Shown: positions 48,801 through 58,049 of the stretch, piece after piece
Layout: every line of letters begins with the position of its first letter
Numbering within the stretch: position 1 is the first letter of the stretch
From: Juglans regia
Taxonomy: Eukaryota > Streptophyta > Magnoliopsida > Fagales > Juglandaceae
DNA: 64,000 nt
NCBI RefSeq assembly: GCF_001411555.2
Contig: NC_049916.1
Span: forward strand, 24,198,558-24,262,557
Direction: 5' to 3'
Translations under genes and position numbers: made by a program
The notes under the pieces: generated by a model
What the model saw: only the letters and a program-made list of their open reading frames with translations
What the model was told of the DNA's origin: nothing
The model's database searches: none

Positions 48801-51206
48801 AGCACATATTTTTCCATCTTCCACCATCGCAACTACAAAATGACTCATAATATGCTAGGAAGAGGTTGTCTAGAACCAAATTGTCTTCTATCAATGTCTC
48901 CTCAGCCCACAAAGTGAAAAGATCAACATCCTACAAAGCATCCCCACAAGCCAACTAAACTTTTAAAAGCACAGCTATGATAACATGTGATCAAAATGAA
49001 AATAAGCAACCACTTTTTTCCTGTAAAATAGAGCATGCACGCATCTACATTTTAATAACTAGCTGTGTACAAACATGATTGAAGAAACAACAGAAGGGAA
49101 AAAAACTTGTGATCACATGCACCATATAAAATTTGACCAAGCCACTAAGGGAGGGTTAGCCAGTATTTATGTACTGGCTAACCCTCCCTCCCTCCCTCCC
49201 TCCCTCACTCCCCCTTTTGGCACAACATTAACTCACTAACCCGACTGCAATCAAACACAAAAATGAGCTAGCACGTTATTCCAACATCCTGAAGTCTATA
49301 CACTGCATTGTGCTACTGAAAAGAGAGTACAAGACCCAGTGCACCATTAACATAAGTTGATGTGGAATGAGGTTTTTGCTAAGCTTGGCATTACTTGGAT
49401 GATGCCCAAGAGGGTGGTGAATCTCTTGGCCTGTTGGAGAGGGATTCAAGGTAATCGCGAAATAGCGGCCGTTTGGAAGATAGTACCTCTTTGTCTTATG
49501 TGGTGTTTTGGAATGAGAGGAATGGGCGTTGTTTCGACAACAAAGAACGATCAGTGGGAGGGATTAGAGACTTCTTTTTTCATACATTGTTGCTTTGGGC
49601 TTCGGTTATTGTTATGGATGGGACTAGTCTTAATGACTTTTGCGCTGTTTTTCAGCTTTAGCTTGTAATTAGGTCTTTTTCTCTTGTACACTTCCTGTAT
49701 ACTTGGGCTATGCCTAATTACATGGTTTAATAAATTTCTTACTTATCAAAAAAACAAAATTTGATCGTGTTGCTAGTCAATATAAAAACTCTATTGGTCT
49801 AACATCATAAATTCACATGCCCAACTGATATATCTGTCATGCAGCAACCAATCTATTACAATCACACAGGGTGCACAGTAGAAGACACGTGCAAATACTG
49901 CACATACCATTTGCTCAGGATGACTGGAGGATAGGAGATCTTCCAGTACAGATATTAATTTCCTTTCAAGTCCATTGGAAAACAGCTTTAGCGCCTCCTC
50001 TCTAATAATCTGACCTTCTTTGGAGCCAGTGCCAGCATGTACTGCACCCAGATTAGTACAATTATGGTAGGAAGTGTAAAATCTCAGAACCAATAAGCAA
50101 CAATTCAAAACCTTGAAGCTAAGGAGTAAGTTTGCAGGTATAGTTAGATTGAAAATCCACATGGTTCAACCACTCCGTGACAATAAAAGGAATAAACTCA
50201 AAACTAGAGAACAGAAAATAACTGGGAATCAGAAGAGCTCCACAATGGACTTACAGGCGTGTACTAGAATTTGTCTGGTACACTTTAGTAAGCACTGTCG
50301 TTCCATGTAATACTGAAGCAATATCTGCATGAAAACAGCAAAAGGAAACAGAATATACGGAGGGGAGAAAAACAAAGTTACACAAGTGGCTAGCAGTGGA
50401 AAAAATCTTCAAATATAGCATTCAATATCTCTACGCAAAGAGCATTTCACACTTACAACTAAGGTAGACCGGATTGAGTAAGTAATACAATGGCATTTTG
50501 AACGTTCACATCAATTGGATAACAAGAAAATCACCTTCGAACTATAAACCAATTATGGCTCGAGGAATAAAGGAAAAAGAAGAAGCTACTAACCATATGA
50601 AGAAATTCTTGAACTACAGAGTGAGCACCTAATTTGTTGTCCTCGAGAGACCTTTCAACAAGAATGTACGATTGCACCTCGTTTAAACACTGAATCAAAC
50701 AAGAAGAACAATGTGGTGAATCAATAACCACCTAGAATATTAATGGTAATGAGTATAATGAGTTCCATAACTAACAAATTACAAATTAGCAAAAGGCGAT
50801 AAAGGAACTCACCAAGTATGAGCTGATATTTAAAGCCTTTTCTCTCAATTCCGGCTGTATACTCAATTGGTGAGTCCCTAATTTAATTTTCTGTGAATTC
50901 AAAGCCTCCCTCGATTTCGCATTCGGTGGCTTGAAGCACGACACTGTGCCAACGAACCAGGTGTGATTGTCCCTTAACTTCTTCACCTAAATAAACGCCG
51001 AACAATTCAACGTTATATATAAAATATGCATAAAGTTACTTCATATACTAATATGGGAGAGAGAGAGAGGGGGGGGGGGGGGGAAGGTTAGGGTTTACCA
51101 GATTTGGAGGAAGGTCAGAGGAGAGAGGGGCATTCTCAAGCTCGGAAAGGAGGAACGTGAACGGGTCCCACCAGAGAGAGGCGTCGACGGAGTTAGTGCT
51201 CGCCAT
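24872..51206 (-). CDS. NUP188: Nuclear pore complex protein NUP188, 32 exons over 26 kb
   Basis: Nup188 is a large alpha-solenoid scaffold of the nuclear-pore inner ring, binding Nup93 alongside the related Nup205. The reconstructed protein is about 1,969 residues, close to plant NUP188 (At4g38760). It begins [20 protein letters not shown], continues [20 protein letters not shown], and ends with [20 protein letters not shown] and [12 protein letters not shown]. Every exon joins in phase; 30 of 31 introns are GT-AG and intron 18 uses a GC donor. There is no signal peptide; the sequence is Leu-rich and helical. The start at 51206 is the first in-frame Met of the conserved N-terminus. Introns 5, 18, 19, 22, 24 and 29 are swollen by retroelements, yet no exon is damaged, which implies that the gene is under selection. 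A gene boundary inside this span is unlikely because the family runs collinearly end to end. Confidence 0.95.
27300..27450 (-). mobile_element. LINE 3' end fragment in NUP188 intron 29
   Basis: On the minus strand it ends with GAGCTTGGGCTACACCTACT and AATAAAACTTTATTTTACC, the same tail seen at 28033-28318 and 49340-49750 (CTTGGGCTAT, GCCTA, AATAAA). It is a 5'-truncated copy with no intact coding. Confidence 0.6.
28033..28318 (+). mobile_element. LINE 3' end fragment in NUP188 intron 29
   Basis: Encodes the C-terminus of an L1-type ORF2 ([16 protein letters not shown], then a [13 protein letters not shown] stretch and DFHDFLVS). A tail with GTGCACTTGGGCTATC, AATAAA and an A-rich end follows. 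It is severely 5'-truncated and antisense to NUP188. Confidence 0.75.
30965..31411 (+). mobile_element. LINE ORF2 C-terminal fragment in NUP188 intron 24 (host of a nested LINE)
   Basis: Plus-strand frames give the zinc-knuckle-like LINE C-terminus: [20 protein letters not shown], then [19 protein letters not shown] and later [11 protein letters not shown]. These parallel 41458-41832. Its 3' tail (CTGTGTACTTGG, AATAAAATC) resumes at 33602-33665 after an antisense insertion. Confidence 0.75.
31412..33601 (-). mobile_element. Nested LINE lacking ORF2, with TSD
   Basis: A minus-strand element whose A-tail appears as the T-run at about 31412-31421. The 7-bp repeat GTGTATA flanks it at 31405-31411 and 33602-33608. 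From its 5' end (33601) it has a GC-rich leader with two tandem units, then plant LINE ORF1-like sequence: [20 protein letters not shown] near 32980, a [19 protein letters not shown] stretch, and an EEYGGGGR remnant near 32790. Further pieces follow to about 31640, then the 3' end. Frames are broken. No reverse transcriptase is present, so about 3 kb is missing internally. Confidence 0.75.
33690..33925 (+). mobile_element. LINE 3' tail fragment in NUP188 intron 24
   Basis: Carries GTATACTTCCAGTGTACTTT, GGCTGTGCCTATTC and AATAAAATTC followed by A-rich sequence, the signature tail of this LINE family. The left limit is approximate; 33790-33900 is the clear part. Confidence 0.6.
35020..36722 (+). 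mobile_element. Ty1/copia pol fragment with 3' LTR, in NUP188 intron 22
   Basis: Sense-strand copia reverse transcriptase and RNase [21 protein letters not shown], then [40 protein letters not shown] (about 35578) and [15 protein letters not shown]. RNase H follows with [18 protein letters not shown] and ending [10 protein letters not shown]. Lesions include stops near 35085, 35133 and 35317 (a TAG where a Gln codon is usual before MDVKNAF) and a frameshift near 36060. A polypurine tract (GAGGGGGG, about 36531) precedes a candidate 3' LTR, TGTTATGG...TATTCA, at 36540-36722. Gag, protease, integrase and the 5' LTR are absent. It is antisense to NUP188. Confidence 0.88.
38268..38525 (-). mobile_element. 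LINE 3' fragment with tRNA-like insert, in NUP188 intron 19
   Basis: The minus strand carries the LINE tail words GTACACTCCCTGTGCACTTG-like and TTGGGCTATAATAGAAGAAG, then a 31-bp tRNA-like segment, then AATTATGTTGATTAATAAAT and an A-rich end. The family phrase ACTAGTTTTCGTAATCTC is also present. Non-coding. Confidence 0.6.
38307..38337 (-). other. tRNA 5'-half-like segment with A box
   Basis: The minus strand reads GGACGGATATAGCTCAGTTG then GTAGAGCAGCC. TAGCTCAGTTGG fits the RNA polymerase III A box and the D-stem/loop of a plant tRNA. No anticodon arm, B box or acceptor stem follows, so it is not a functional tRNA gene. A SINE-like head or a captured tRNA piece are both possible. Confidence 0.6.
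38728..38800 (-). mobile_element. Short LINE 3' tail
   Basis: The minus strand gives GGTGCACTTGGGCTATGCCT, then AATAAAATCCTTGTTTTACTG and an A-rich end at the T-run near 38731. It is another truncated copy of the local LINE family. Confidence 0.6.
39607..41927 (+). mobile_element. 5'-truncated L1-type LINE (ORF2) with TSD, in NUP188 intron 18
   Basis: Encodes most of a plant LINE reverse transcriptase and C-terminus. The 5' part has [28 protein letters not shown] and [12 protein letters not shown]. The polymerase core shows [15 protein letters not shown] (about 40093) and the catalytic FADD box (about 40255). After a frameshift near 40340 come [11 protein letters not shown], the FLWGG and LLGKWLWRY stretches, and the zinc-knuckle-like C-terminus [20 protein letters not shown]. 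Stops at about 39962 and 41371 and the frameshift inactivate it. A TSD of 12 bp flanks it: ACTCCTCTATGT at 39595-39606 and ACTCTTCTATGT at 41928-41939. An A-run precedes the right TSD. ORF1 and the endonuclease are absent. Confidence 0.92.
42385..42502 (+). mobile_element. Ty3/gypsy-type gag relic in NUP188 intron 18
   Basis: One plus-strand frame reads [19 protein letters not shown], then [14 protein letters not shown], the conserved core of plant gypsy gag, ending in a stop. About 40 codons remain, with no adjacent gypsy pol. Confidence 0.7.
42500..42590 (-). mobile_element. Copia RNase H relic in NUP188 intron 18
   Basis: The minus strand reads [17 protein letters not shown] followed by a degenerate tail, the copia RNase H segment that appears as [17 protein letters not shown] in the element at 36340. 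It abuts the gypsy gag relic in opposite orientation. Confidence 0.7.
43086..43131 (-). mobile_element. Short LINE tail in NUP188 intron 16
   Basis: The minus strand reads CATGCCTATTATCATCAATA followed by AAATTCTTATTTACTG, the AATAAA-type terminal segment of the local LINE family. Only the last about 45 bp are present. Confidence 0.5.
47400..48300. other. Repeat-derived filler in NUP188 intron 7
   Basis: Contains phrases such as CCTTAAAGGGAGTGATACCC and CACTTGGGCCAATCCCTTGG that look like retroelement-derived filler, but no domain can be read on either strand. Nothing else is supportable here. Confidence 0.35.
49181..49205. repeat. (CTCC)n microsatellite in NUP188 intron 5
   Basis: Tandem CTCC tetranucleotides. 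They follow an inverted pair of GGGAGGGTTAGCCAGTA at about 49150 and its complement TACTGGCTAACCCTCCC at about 49169, which could form a short hairpin. Confidence 0.8.
49340..49750 (+). mobile_element. LINE 3' fragment in NUP188 intron 5
   Basis: Encodes the ORF2 C-terminus ([19 protein letters not shown], then [19 protein letters not shown] and, one frame over, [14 protein letters not shown] and [11 protein letters not shown]). It ends with ACTTGGGCTATGCCTAATTA and an A-run at about 49750. One frameshift near 49505; 5'-truncated. Confidence 0.82.
51070..51083. repeat. Poly-G/C tract in NUP188 intron 1
   Basis: An uninterrupted G-run on the plus strand follows a GA-rich run. It lies about 15 bp inside intron 1 from the exon 1 donor. 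Confidence 0.85.
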
Positions 51207-51554
51207 TATAGGCGCTTGAGAGAGGTTGAAGTACAAAAACCCTAGCGGAAGAGCGAGAGAGGAGGAGGAAGGGGTTTATGGATTTGAGTTCTTTTCGCGC
51301 TTTTGTTCTTCCAAGTTCCAAGGTTGGTTTGGCTCACAGTAGCTGAGAGAGAGCGACTAAAGACGAGCTGTGCTTCGAACCGACCAGAATGGTATGGGTA
51401 CTTCAATTTTTTGAGTCCATCTCCTTCGATGTAGTGTTTAAACATGTAAATGTACAATTCTTTTGAAAAAATAGATTACAAACGATCATTTGGATTAGAC
51501 TACAGCGCTAAAATATAAAAGTACAAATTCTAAAATTATTAACCATAATCATTT
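51207..51554 (-). promoter_or_regulatory. NUP188 5' flank
   Basis: The region upstream of the ATG is rich in GA/CT runs near 51255-51275 and 51345-51355 and has no strong TATA box close by, which fits a housekeeping-type promoter. The transcription start is not resolvable. Confidence 0.4.
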
Positions 51555-52185
51555 ATAAAGCGCTAGCATTGTACTTATTAAATTTATCTTTAAATTTTGA
51601 TAAAAATTACGTATTTTTCATATATTTAAAACCTTATTATCCATAATTTCACATTGAATTAGTCATTGAATTCATCAAAATAATAATGTAATATTATTGT
51701 TTTAATGATAATATTTTTGATTTTTTCTTTCATATTTTATAATTACACTAACTATATATTAATTAATAATTTAATTTGATACTTAAATTATTTTTTTCTA
51801 ACTAATTTTTTTTTTCAACCTAATTATCCAATAAACATATCTTACCGACCTAATGTGGGGCCAGTTTATGCATAAAGAAAAAAGCACATGAATTTAGTAG
51901 AAAAAGGACAATGAAATTCTTCATCCACGTTACACACCACATTTAAAGAAATTCACGTTTGGGGCGACCTTTAAATAAACGATCTGGGTGAAAATCTAAT
52001 TTTACTAATAAAGTAATGTAGATAGCCATCAACAGTAAATCTCTAAATTTGAAAAGAAATGAAAATGTCATGTAGCTCAAAACATGAAATTTGGATATAT
52101 TATGAATCCAATACTAAGATTTTAAAGTAAAAATCATCAAATTTTAAAAATTGAACTCATTTGATGAGTCTAATACCAATGTTAA
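51555..52185. repeat. Dispersed AT-rich element (related to 8510-8945), with internal insert
   Basis: Shares ordered stretches with the amidase-intron element: ATTGAATTCATCAAAATAAT, TTATAATTACACTAACTATA and CATTTGATGAGTCTAATACC. Its centre (about 51810-52030) carries extra non-homologous DNA not present in the other copy, so it may be a secondary insertion. Confidence 0.55.
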
Positions 52186-52330
52186 ACTGCGCCTCCAATT
52201 ACTACTCCAGTTGTCTCTCAAAATGATAGCAAAGTAATCACCATCAATCCATTGCGGCTCAAGAGTGTTGAAATGAGTTTCCCACACTAACATCTTAAAT
52301 CCCTACTTTTTTTTTAGTTTGAACTTAAGG

Positions 52331-52720
52331 CCATGTTTGGTTATACAGTTTAAATGAGACGAGATGAAATATTTTGTAAAAAGTTGAATAAGATACTGTT
52401 ATAATATCAATTTTTAATACTATTTTTATTTTTAAAATTAAAAAAGTCGAATTATTTATTATATTTTGTGTGGAAGTTTGAAAAAGTTGTAATAATTATA
52501 CAAAACGAAATGAGATAATTTGATTTTGTGTAACCAAAACTTGGATAGTGTTTCATCTCATGTCATATTAATTATAATTTTCTCAAAATCTCACATAAAA
52601 TATAATAAATAATTCAATTTTTTAAAAATTTTAAAACAATAATAATATTAAAAAATAATATTCTAATAATATTTTATTTAACTTTCATCTCAACTCACTA
52701 TCCTAACCGGATCTTAATTT
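52331..52720. mobile_element. Two adjacent MITEs of the GAGATGAGAT family in opposite orientation
   Basis: The first copy (about 52331-52548) starts TTTGGTTATACAGTTTAAAT and ends TTTTGTGTAACCAAAAC, so TTTGGTTAYACA is its terminal inverted repeat. The second (about 52551-52715) starts TTGGATAGTGTTTCATCTCA and ends CAACTCACTATCCTAACCGG, reading the family core (AATAAATAATTCAATTTTTT) in reverse. They abut with almost no gap. Confidence 0.65.
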
Positions 52721-53121
52721 TATGGCTTTGATCTTTAGCTCTATAACTTTTTGATAATTTCTTAATCAAATTTTTGTTAAAATTAAAAATGAGGCAAGTT
52801 TAGAAATTAATTTTATCCATGTAATTTATAATTACTAATATATTTAGTTATCTTTTGTCGGGTTTGAAAAATGCTCAGTCCTAATAAGCTAAGAAAAACT
52901 CTACTTGCAACAGGTTGGGAACCCCCGCGAAACCGATTGCATAAAAAAGTTTATTTTTTCCCACTCTCATTTCATTCCCCCACCCCCCCCTCTCTATCAA
53001 TTTTTTCGTTCACTTGTTCACTCATTCTCCCCTTCAAATTTTTTTTCTTAGTCTAAAAAATAAAATGTCAGCATTAATTCATAACTAGATTACTTACAGA
53101 CAATAACCCAAAAATACAAAT

Positions 53122-53485
53122 TCATATACCAATTTTAATATCACCCACATCAAGCTGAGCAGCAATTTCATCCAAATGCTTATTGACACTCATATCAATC
53201 AGCTTGGAGCTAGCATTCCCATACATGACGGTGCACTTGACCACCAAGCTCAAGTCAATAAGGGTTTTGATCCTCATGTTCTAGGCCCCAATCAGCTTTT
53301 GCACCTGCTTTGTGATTTGGGCCAAGTGTTGCGACTCAAGCTTCACCACTGAGCTAAGCATCGCCAGCTCCGTGTTGATCATCTTGTTGTAAATCATCTT
53401 AAACTTCTTCACAATCTTCTGGATTAGGTCAATCCTCTTGTCGTCCACCAGGATATTGAGAAAGTTGGTCGTGTGCGGCTACGGA
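53122..53485 (-). pseudogene. Pseudogene of chloroplast ATP synthase delta subunit (ATPD), C-terminal part
   Basis: The minus strand reads NFLNILVDDKRIDLIQKIVK, then KMIYNKMINTELAMLSSVVK, LESQHLAQITKQVQKLIGA, a stop (about 53282), NMRIKTLIDLSLVVK, and SSKLIDMSVNKHLDEIAAQL ending at TGA 53122-53124. This order matches the C-terminal half of the plastid F1 delta subunit, normally a 240-250-residue precursor that joins F1 to Fo. The N-terminal half and transit peptide are missing, upstream sequence is out of frame, and there is an internal stop. No intron interrupts it, which suggests a retrocopy. It sits in repeat-rich DNA outside the conserved gene run. Confidence 0.82.
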
Positions 53486-55059
53486 AGACATTTTGGTGCC
53501 ACCTTTACCATTAGAAACGATCTCCAGTTCCCAGATCCAGGCGGCGAACTCTCATTCTTCCAGACCAGAGATCAAGCAGAGTAGAGCTTTTCTTCTCCTT
53601 CCAGACAACGCAATCTCCTACTTCCCAAATCTGAACTTTCCCTCAACTTTCATTGTGTTATGTTTTCGTTCTTTTATTTTTTTATTTTTATTTATTGGCT
53701 GATGTGGCTCAACCAGTTTCCCAACGGTTACTTGTGGCAGTGGTATATTGAAAAATCAAAAAATCTACTCAATCTCTTACTATTCACATAACTTCTACAC
53801 TTTATATTATTTTTAATTTTTATTATTTTTTTTTATTAAATATTTATTATATAAATAATGAATAAAAAATTTAAAATAATTTAAAAAGAATAAACTCAAA
53901 AAAAAATTCAAAAAAATAATTAAAAATTTTAAAAAATGTGAAATGTAAAGTGTGGTGGAGGTTGTGTAGCAAAACTCTAGAAGAATTGGCTAAGAAAAGG
54001 GCTCAAAAGGTGAAAGCACCTCACCAAATACTCTGTCCTAATTGACAAATTACAATCCTATTTCTTTGACAAACAAAATTATGCAGAACCAAAAAAAAAA
54101 AAGGAAAGTCTCACCTATATCGAACTGAAAAAATAATAATGAACAGAAAAAAGTAATTTCTGATTTTATTATGAGTGTTAATTATAAAGTACCGTTACTA
54201 ATGGACTTAGGCCTCGTGCATGAAAGTAAATTGAAAAAGGAAAAAAAAAAGAAAAAAACACTAAGGGCCTTTTGAGATTGCATTAGGAGTCTTTCAAGAA
54301 TACTTAAATATCTTTAAAAATTCTTTAATGAAAACACTTTCAATGGACAAAAACACTCATACAACTTTTAGACTTTTAAGGATATGGCTATAATTTTTAA
54401 AAAATAATCTTTAAAAAATCAAATGATCGTTATTTCTATCTCAAAATTTATTTTTTTAATTTGTTTTCAAACAAATGTAACACGTTTCAAAATATTTCAA
54501 ACATATGATTACTAAATAGTAAATAATTTTTTAATAGTATAACTCATCGCTTAAGGCGCTATAAGTTGTAAGCTCTAAATCTATAAACTATATTTTCCAC
54601 CACAATCCCAAACACGTATTAAAAGGCACTCAAGGCTAGGGGTGTACAACTTTGGGTCTAGATCGGAAAAACCGACCGGACTGAACTATATATATTTAAA
54701 ATATTTTTAATAATTTAATAAATTATTTGTATATAGCAATTATATAAGTTGATAATGTAATTTTTATTTAATTTATTATCATTGACCATATAAAATATAA
54801 AATAATATATATTATATATTATCAATTAATAATAAATCATGTGATAATTTGTCATTATATGTAAATAGTTAATATATCATATATTTATACATGCTCTACT
54901 ATTTACACTTAATTAAATTAATTACGTCTTTTTTTTTTAATACCTAAGATGCAAGCAAGCATGGATAATCTATGTATAATGAAATTATTTGATATTCACT
55001 AACCATATATAAAATATACGACATTATTAATAATTATGCATACTAAAAAATAAAGTTTA
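53486..55059. other. Intergenic DNA, no gene seen
   Basis: AT-rich with poly-A/T runs. Near 54640 is an AGGGGTGTACAACTTTGGG phrase with ACCGACCGGA that recalls the ACCGG block at 2500. No coding signal. Confidence 0.6.
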
Positions 55060-55338
55060 AGGTCACATTTGGATATTGAACTAAGTTTAGTTCTTTATAA
55101 ATAATAGTGAGTTGAAATGATGAAGTGAGTTTTGAGGAGTCCACCTAAGACGAGTTTAGATGCATTTAGATGTTAAGATAAGTTTAGAAGTGTTTATGGA
55201 AAGTTAAAAAAGGTTATCGGTCCCATGTGTAAAGAAGTAATTTTGAATTGAGATGAATTTAATGATTTGAAAGTTGAGTATTTAGATGTTAAACTCAGTT
55301 TAAAATTAGACTGAACTCTAAGTTCTAAACGGGACCTA
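55060..55338. mobile_element. Putative hAT-like MITE
   Basis: The left end AGGTCACATTTGGATATTGA and the reverse-complemented right end AGGTCCCGTTTAGAACTTAG form an imperfect inverted pair. Interior GATGAATTTAATGATTTGAA-type words are AT-rich and non-coding. The flanks share AAGTT-like bases, but no clean TSD was established. Confidence 0.45.
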
Positions 55339-55593
55339 AGTTAGTAAGTAATAACTATCAACATCATAAATATAATTATAGCTAAATATTTTTTTAATGA
55401 GTTAATTACAGAATTTACATTAATAATTTATTTAATTTTAATTTTAATATTTTTTATTAATTTATTTAAAATAAAATAAAATAATAAAATAATTTCACCG
55501 GATCGAACGGACAAACTGAATACGTACAAGCAGTATGCGCTATGCAACGATTTAGCAAGGTGGTCGTTTCAATACTCTCGAGGTGATTACGAC

Positions 55594-55851
55594 ATGTCGC
55601 CTCAACAGCTCTCCAAGCATTGCATGATTGCATCTCTAAATGAGAGTTATAACGATGACTCCAAATTGTTAAGTGGATGTTGTGGGCTTAACATATCGTT
55701 GAAGTTGAAGATATTGAAAGCAGGCGATTTTCACATGGACCACATATGGGCATTTATAGACCCACTAAATGTCCAACTGCCTATGTACCCAAATCCATTA
55801 ACGCTAGATAGATATATAGGTCGTGCAATAGTAATCCAGAACGGTGATTGA
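55594..55851 (+). other. Unassigned open frame of 85 codons
   Basis: Encodes a balanced, protein-like sequence including CGLNISLKLKILKAGDF, then HMDHIWAFIDPLNVQLPMYP and LTLDRYIGRAIVIQNGD. I do not recognise it. It has no clear promoter, no upstream in-frame extension and no visible splice partner. It may be an exon, a gene fragment or chance. Confidence 0.25.
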
Positions 55852-56454
55852 TCTTGTTAGTTCATGCATCAGTTTCATTCATAAAAGCACATGAATCCAG
55901 ATCGAGTACGTAAAATACATAACACAAAAAATAAATGAAGACTTTACGTCTAAGAATCGAATGAATTTTACAGCAAAGTTCTTTTGAAGTTTGACAGAGC
56001 TCTAGATCTTTAGATTCACGCCCTCAAAATGCATGCAAGGTTGAATTAATGCACATGCATGCATGTTAGGTATCTGGAAGTTGGTCTGTTAAGTGACCTT
56101 GTTTATTAACCATCGATGTCTAAGGCTCTCAGCCCTTTCGATATTGATTCTAGCTGTAAAAGAAAAAGGAGATAGGGGCGGGGAGGAAATGCCGTGAATC
56201 GTGATCGTCGTATGAACAGAGAGTAGTCATGCATGCACCGGTGCAACAACTTGTTTGCAATCTGATCAACTCGGTGTCATTCGAGAATATATCAAATAAA
56301 AGTTATCGCAAAATGGAGGATATATATTTTGCAAGACAAGATAGTACAATTATTACAGCAAGTCAAATGCATTCGGACCTCTAAATGTAAAACTAAAAGG
56401 AATGATCCACACACGGCCTATAACTTCGACAAGTAATAAATATTGATTCATATC

Positions 56455-56477
56455 TCTCTCTCTCTCTCTCTCTCTCC
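56455..56477. repeat. (TC)n microsatellite downstream of PRP
   Basis: Uninterrupted CT dinucleotides about 130 bp beyond the PRP stop. Confidence 0.9.
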
Positions 56478-56601
56478 AAGCCTTTTCATTTGCACCATCT
56501 TTTTCTTCGAGGCTTTATTACAGTATTAAATTTCCACACCAGACTTAATTAAATAAAACAACATCGTTTCCACTTACATTTGGAACATATACTGCAGTGA
56601 T

Positions 56602-58049
56602 CTAAGGATGAGGTGGCAACGGAGGCCACTTTCCAAACTTGGGGTGGGGGAAATACTTGGGATGCTTTGGAATAGGAGGAAGTTTAGGATGAAGTGGGAC
56701 TTTAGGAAGGGGTGGGCAAGGCTTCTTATAATATGGAGGGATCTTTGGGATTGGTGGAAGAGGTTTATGGTATACGGGGGGTTTTGGTTTGTAGATTGGA
56801 ATGGGAGGAAGGGGCTTTTTGAATTTTGGCAGAGGTGGGTGATAGATCTTTGGGATTGAAGGAGGCTTGAAAATTGGTGGTTTCGGTTTGAATACTGGAA
56901 TGGGAGGTGGAAGTGGCTTTTTGAATTTTGGAAATGGCGGAGGAAGTGGCTTCTTATATACAGGTATCGGCGGTGGAAGTGGTTTCTTAAACTTTGGAAC
57001 AGGCGGAGGAAGAGGCTTCTTGTATACAGGTACCGGAGGTGGAAGTGGCTTCTTGAACTTTGGAATTGGCGGCAAAGGCTTCTTATATATGGGAGGGAAG
57101 ACCTTTGGTGGTAGTGGGGGAAAGACCTTATGAGGGTAAGGGAAGTGATGACCAAAGTACTTCTTCCAGTGTGGATGGGGAGGAAAAGGCGGCAATTTGG
57201 GTAGTGGCGGGTGTTTGTAGTGAGGCCACAGGAAGGCTGAAGTACATGTCACGGGGGAGAATTTGAGTTTACCAGCCAGCCCAAAGGTATGTTTTCCATT
57301 GGCTTTGGACTTGAATATAACTTTTGAGGATTCTAGGCCATTGTGGGCAGGGCATGGTGCAGCTGATGCACTGTGAAGCTGCGCATAGCATTCTTCATTT
57401 AGTTGTCCGTCTTTCACGATCTCCTGAGGAAGAGACACTTCAAACTTTCCTTCTTCATCGAGCTTCCCTACTCCTCTGGTCCTGAAGTGTCCATTTGCTT
57501 GCTTGCAATCAACTGTCACAGGAAGCCCTGCACAGTAATCCACAAAATCATTTTTGTTCGTTGCCCACTATGTCTTTGGCATTTCAATGATCACAGTTCA
57601 GATTTGATCAAATAATGGTTACCCTGAATCCAACCACTTGGAGCTGCATCTCGGTTTCTTTTTTCCACAGTTTTCAGGTAATAATATAGACTAAGAGTAC
57701 AGCATATATGAGTGGTAAGTAGGTATCACAAGACAAGACCCTTCAAGAAGCAGTAGGGGCAAAGAGCATATCAGGTAAACCATGCAGCAATGCATCTTTG
57801 TGATACGTGGCAACATCAATGCTGACATTTAAAAGAACAATGGTTCAAGGAGAAAAAAAACAAAAAAGAAAGATTAACAGTACCTGAAAAGGCATGGCTA
57901 GTCTGAATGTTACTCTGCTCACAGTCTGCACATTCCCCAAGACCAACTACCTCAACTGTCTGGTCACTACCATAGCAGAAACTTAATGTGAAAAGCAAGA
58001 TCACCGAGCAGCACATAAGTGCTCCTCGGCAAAAAGGAAGCGTTCGCAT
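56602..58049 (-). CDS. PRP4: Proline-rich cell-wall protein, PRP2/PRP4 type, two exons
   Basis: Exon 1 is 57884-58049 and exon 2 is 56602-57527, joined by a phase-1 GT-AG intron of 356 bp, giving 363 residues. Residues 1-27 form a signal peptide (MRTLPFCRGALMCCSVILLF, then TLSFCYG). The N-terminal Ole e 1-like domain follows, with Cys-containing VTVDCKQANGHF, EECYAQLHSASAAPCPAHNG and LKFSPVTCTSAFLWP. The C-terminal half is about 190 residues of Pro/Lys-rich repeats built on KKPLPPP(V/I)PVY and KFKKPLPPP, with Tyr and His, typical of structural proteins that are hydroxylated and cross-linked into the wall. Arabidopsis PRP2 and PRP4 have the same architecture and this genomic neighbourhood. No lesion is visible. 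The symbol is by position and domain; PRP2 is equally possible. Confidence 0.93.

Larger units (their letters stand above)
24872..51206 (-). other. NUP188: Exon map of NUP188
   Basis: Coding exons 1 to 32, in transcription order on the minus strand: 51099-51206; 50813-50986; 50594-50689; 50255-50324; 49908-50041; 48790-48930; 48555-48712; 47020-47188; 46820-46918; 46423-46500; 46277-46336; 46006-46163; 45636-45837; 44866-44985; 43515-43600; 43275-43379; 42973-43071; 42647-42735; 39326-39474; 37590-37733; 37392-37499; 36972-37082; 34469-34576; 34252-34362; 30535-30713; 29965-30421; 29572-29679; 29402-29460; 28403-28787; 25478-27013; 25064-25271; 24872-24972. They sum to 5,910 nt including the stop. 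Each boundary was set by the splice dinucleotides plus reading-frame continuity. The least certain are exon 12/13 (GCGT|GTAAGC chosen) and exon 18/19 (GC donor). UTR limits are not determined. Confidence 0.9.

Noticed and set aside
56574..57155. 193-codon minus-strand open frame and Gly-rich plus-strand frames over the PRP gene
   Set aside because: Out-of-frame readings of the Pro/Lys repeats.
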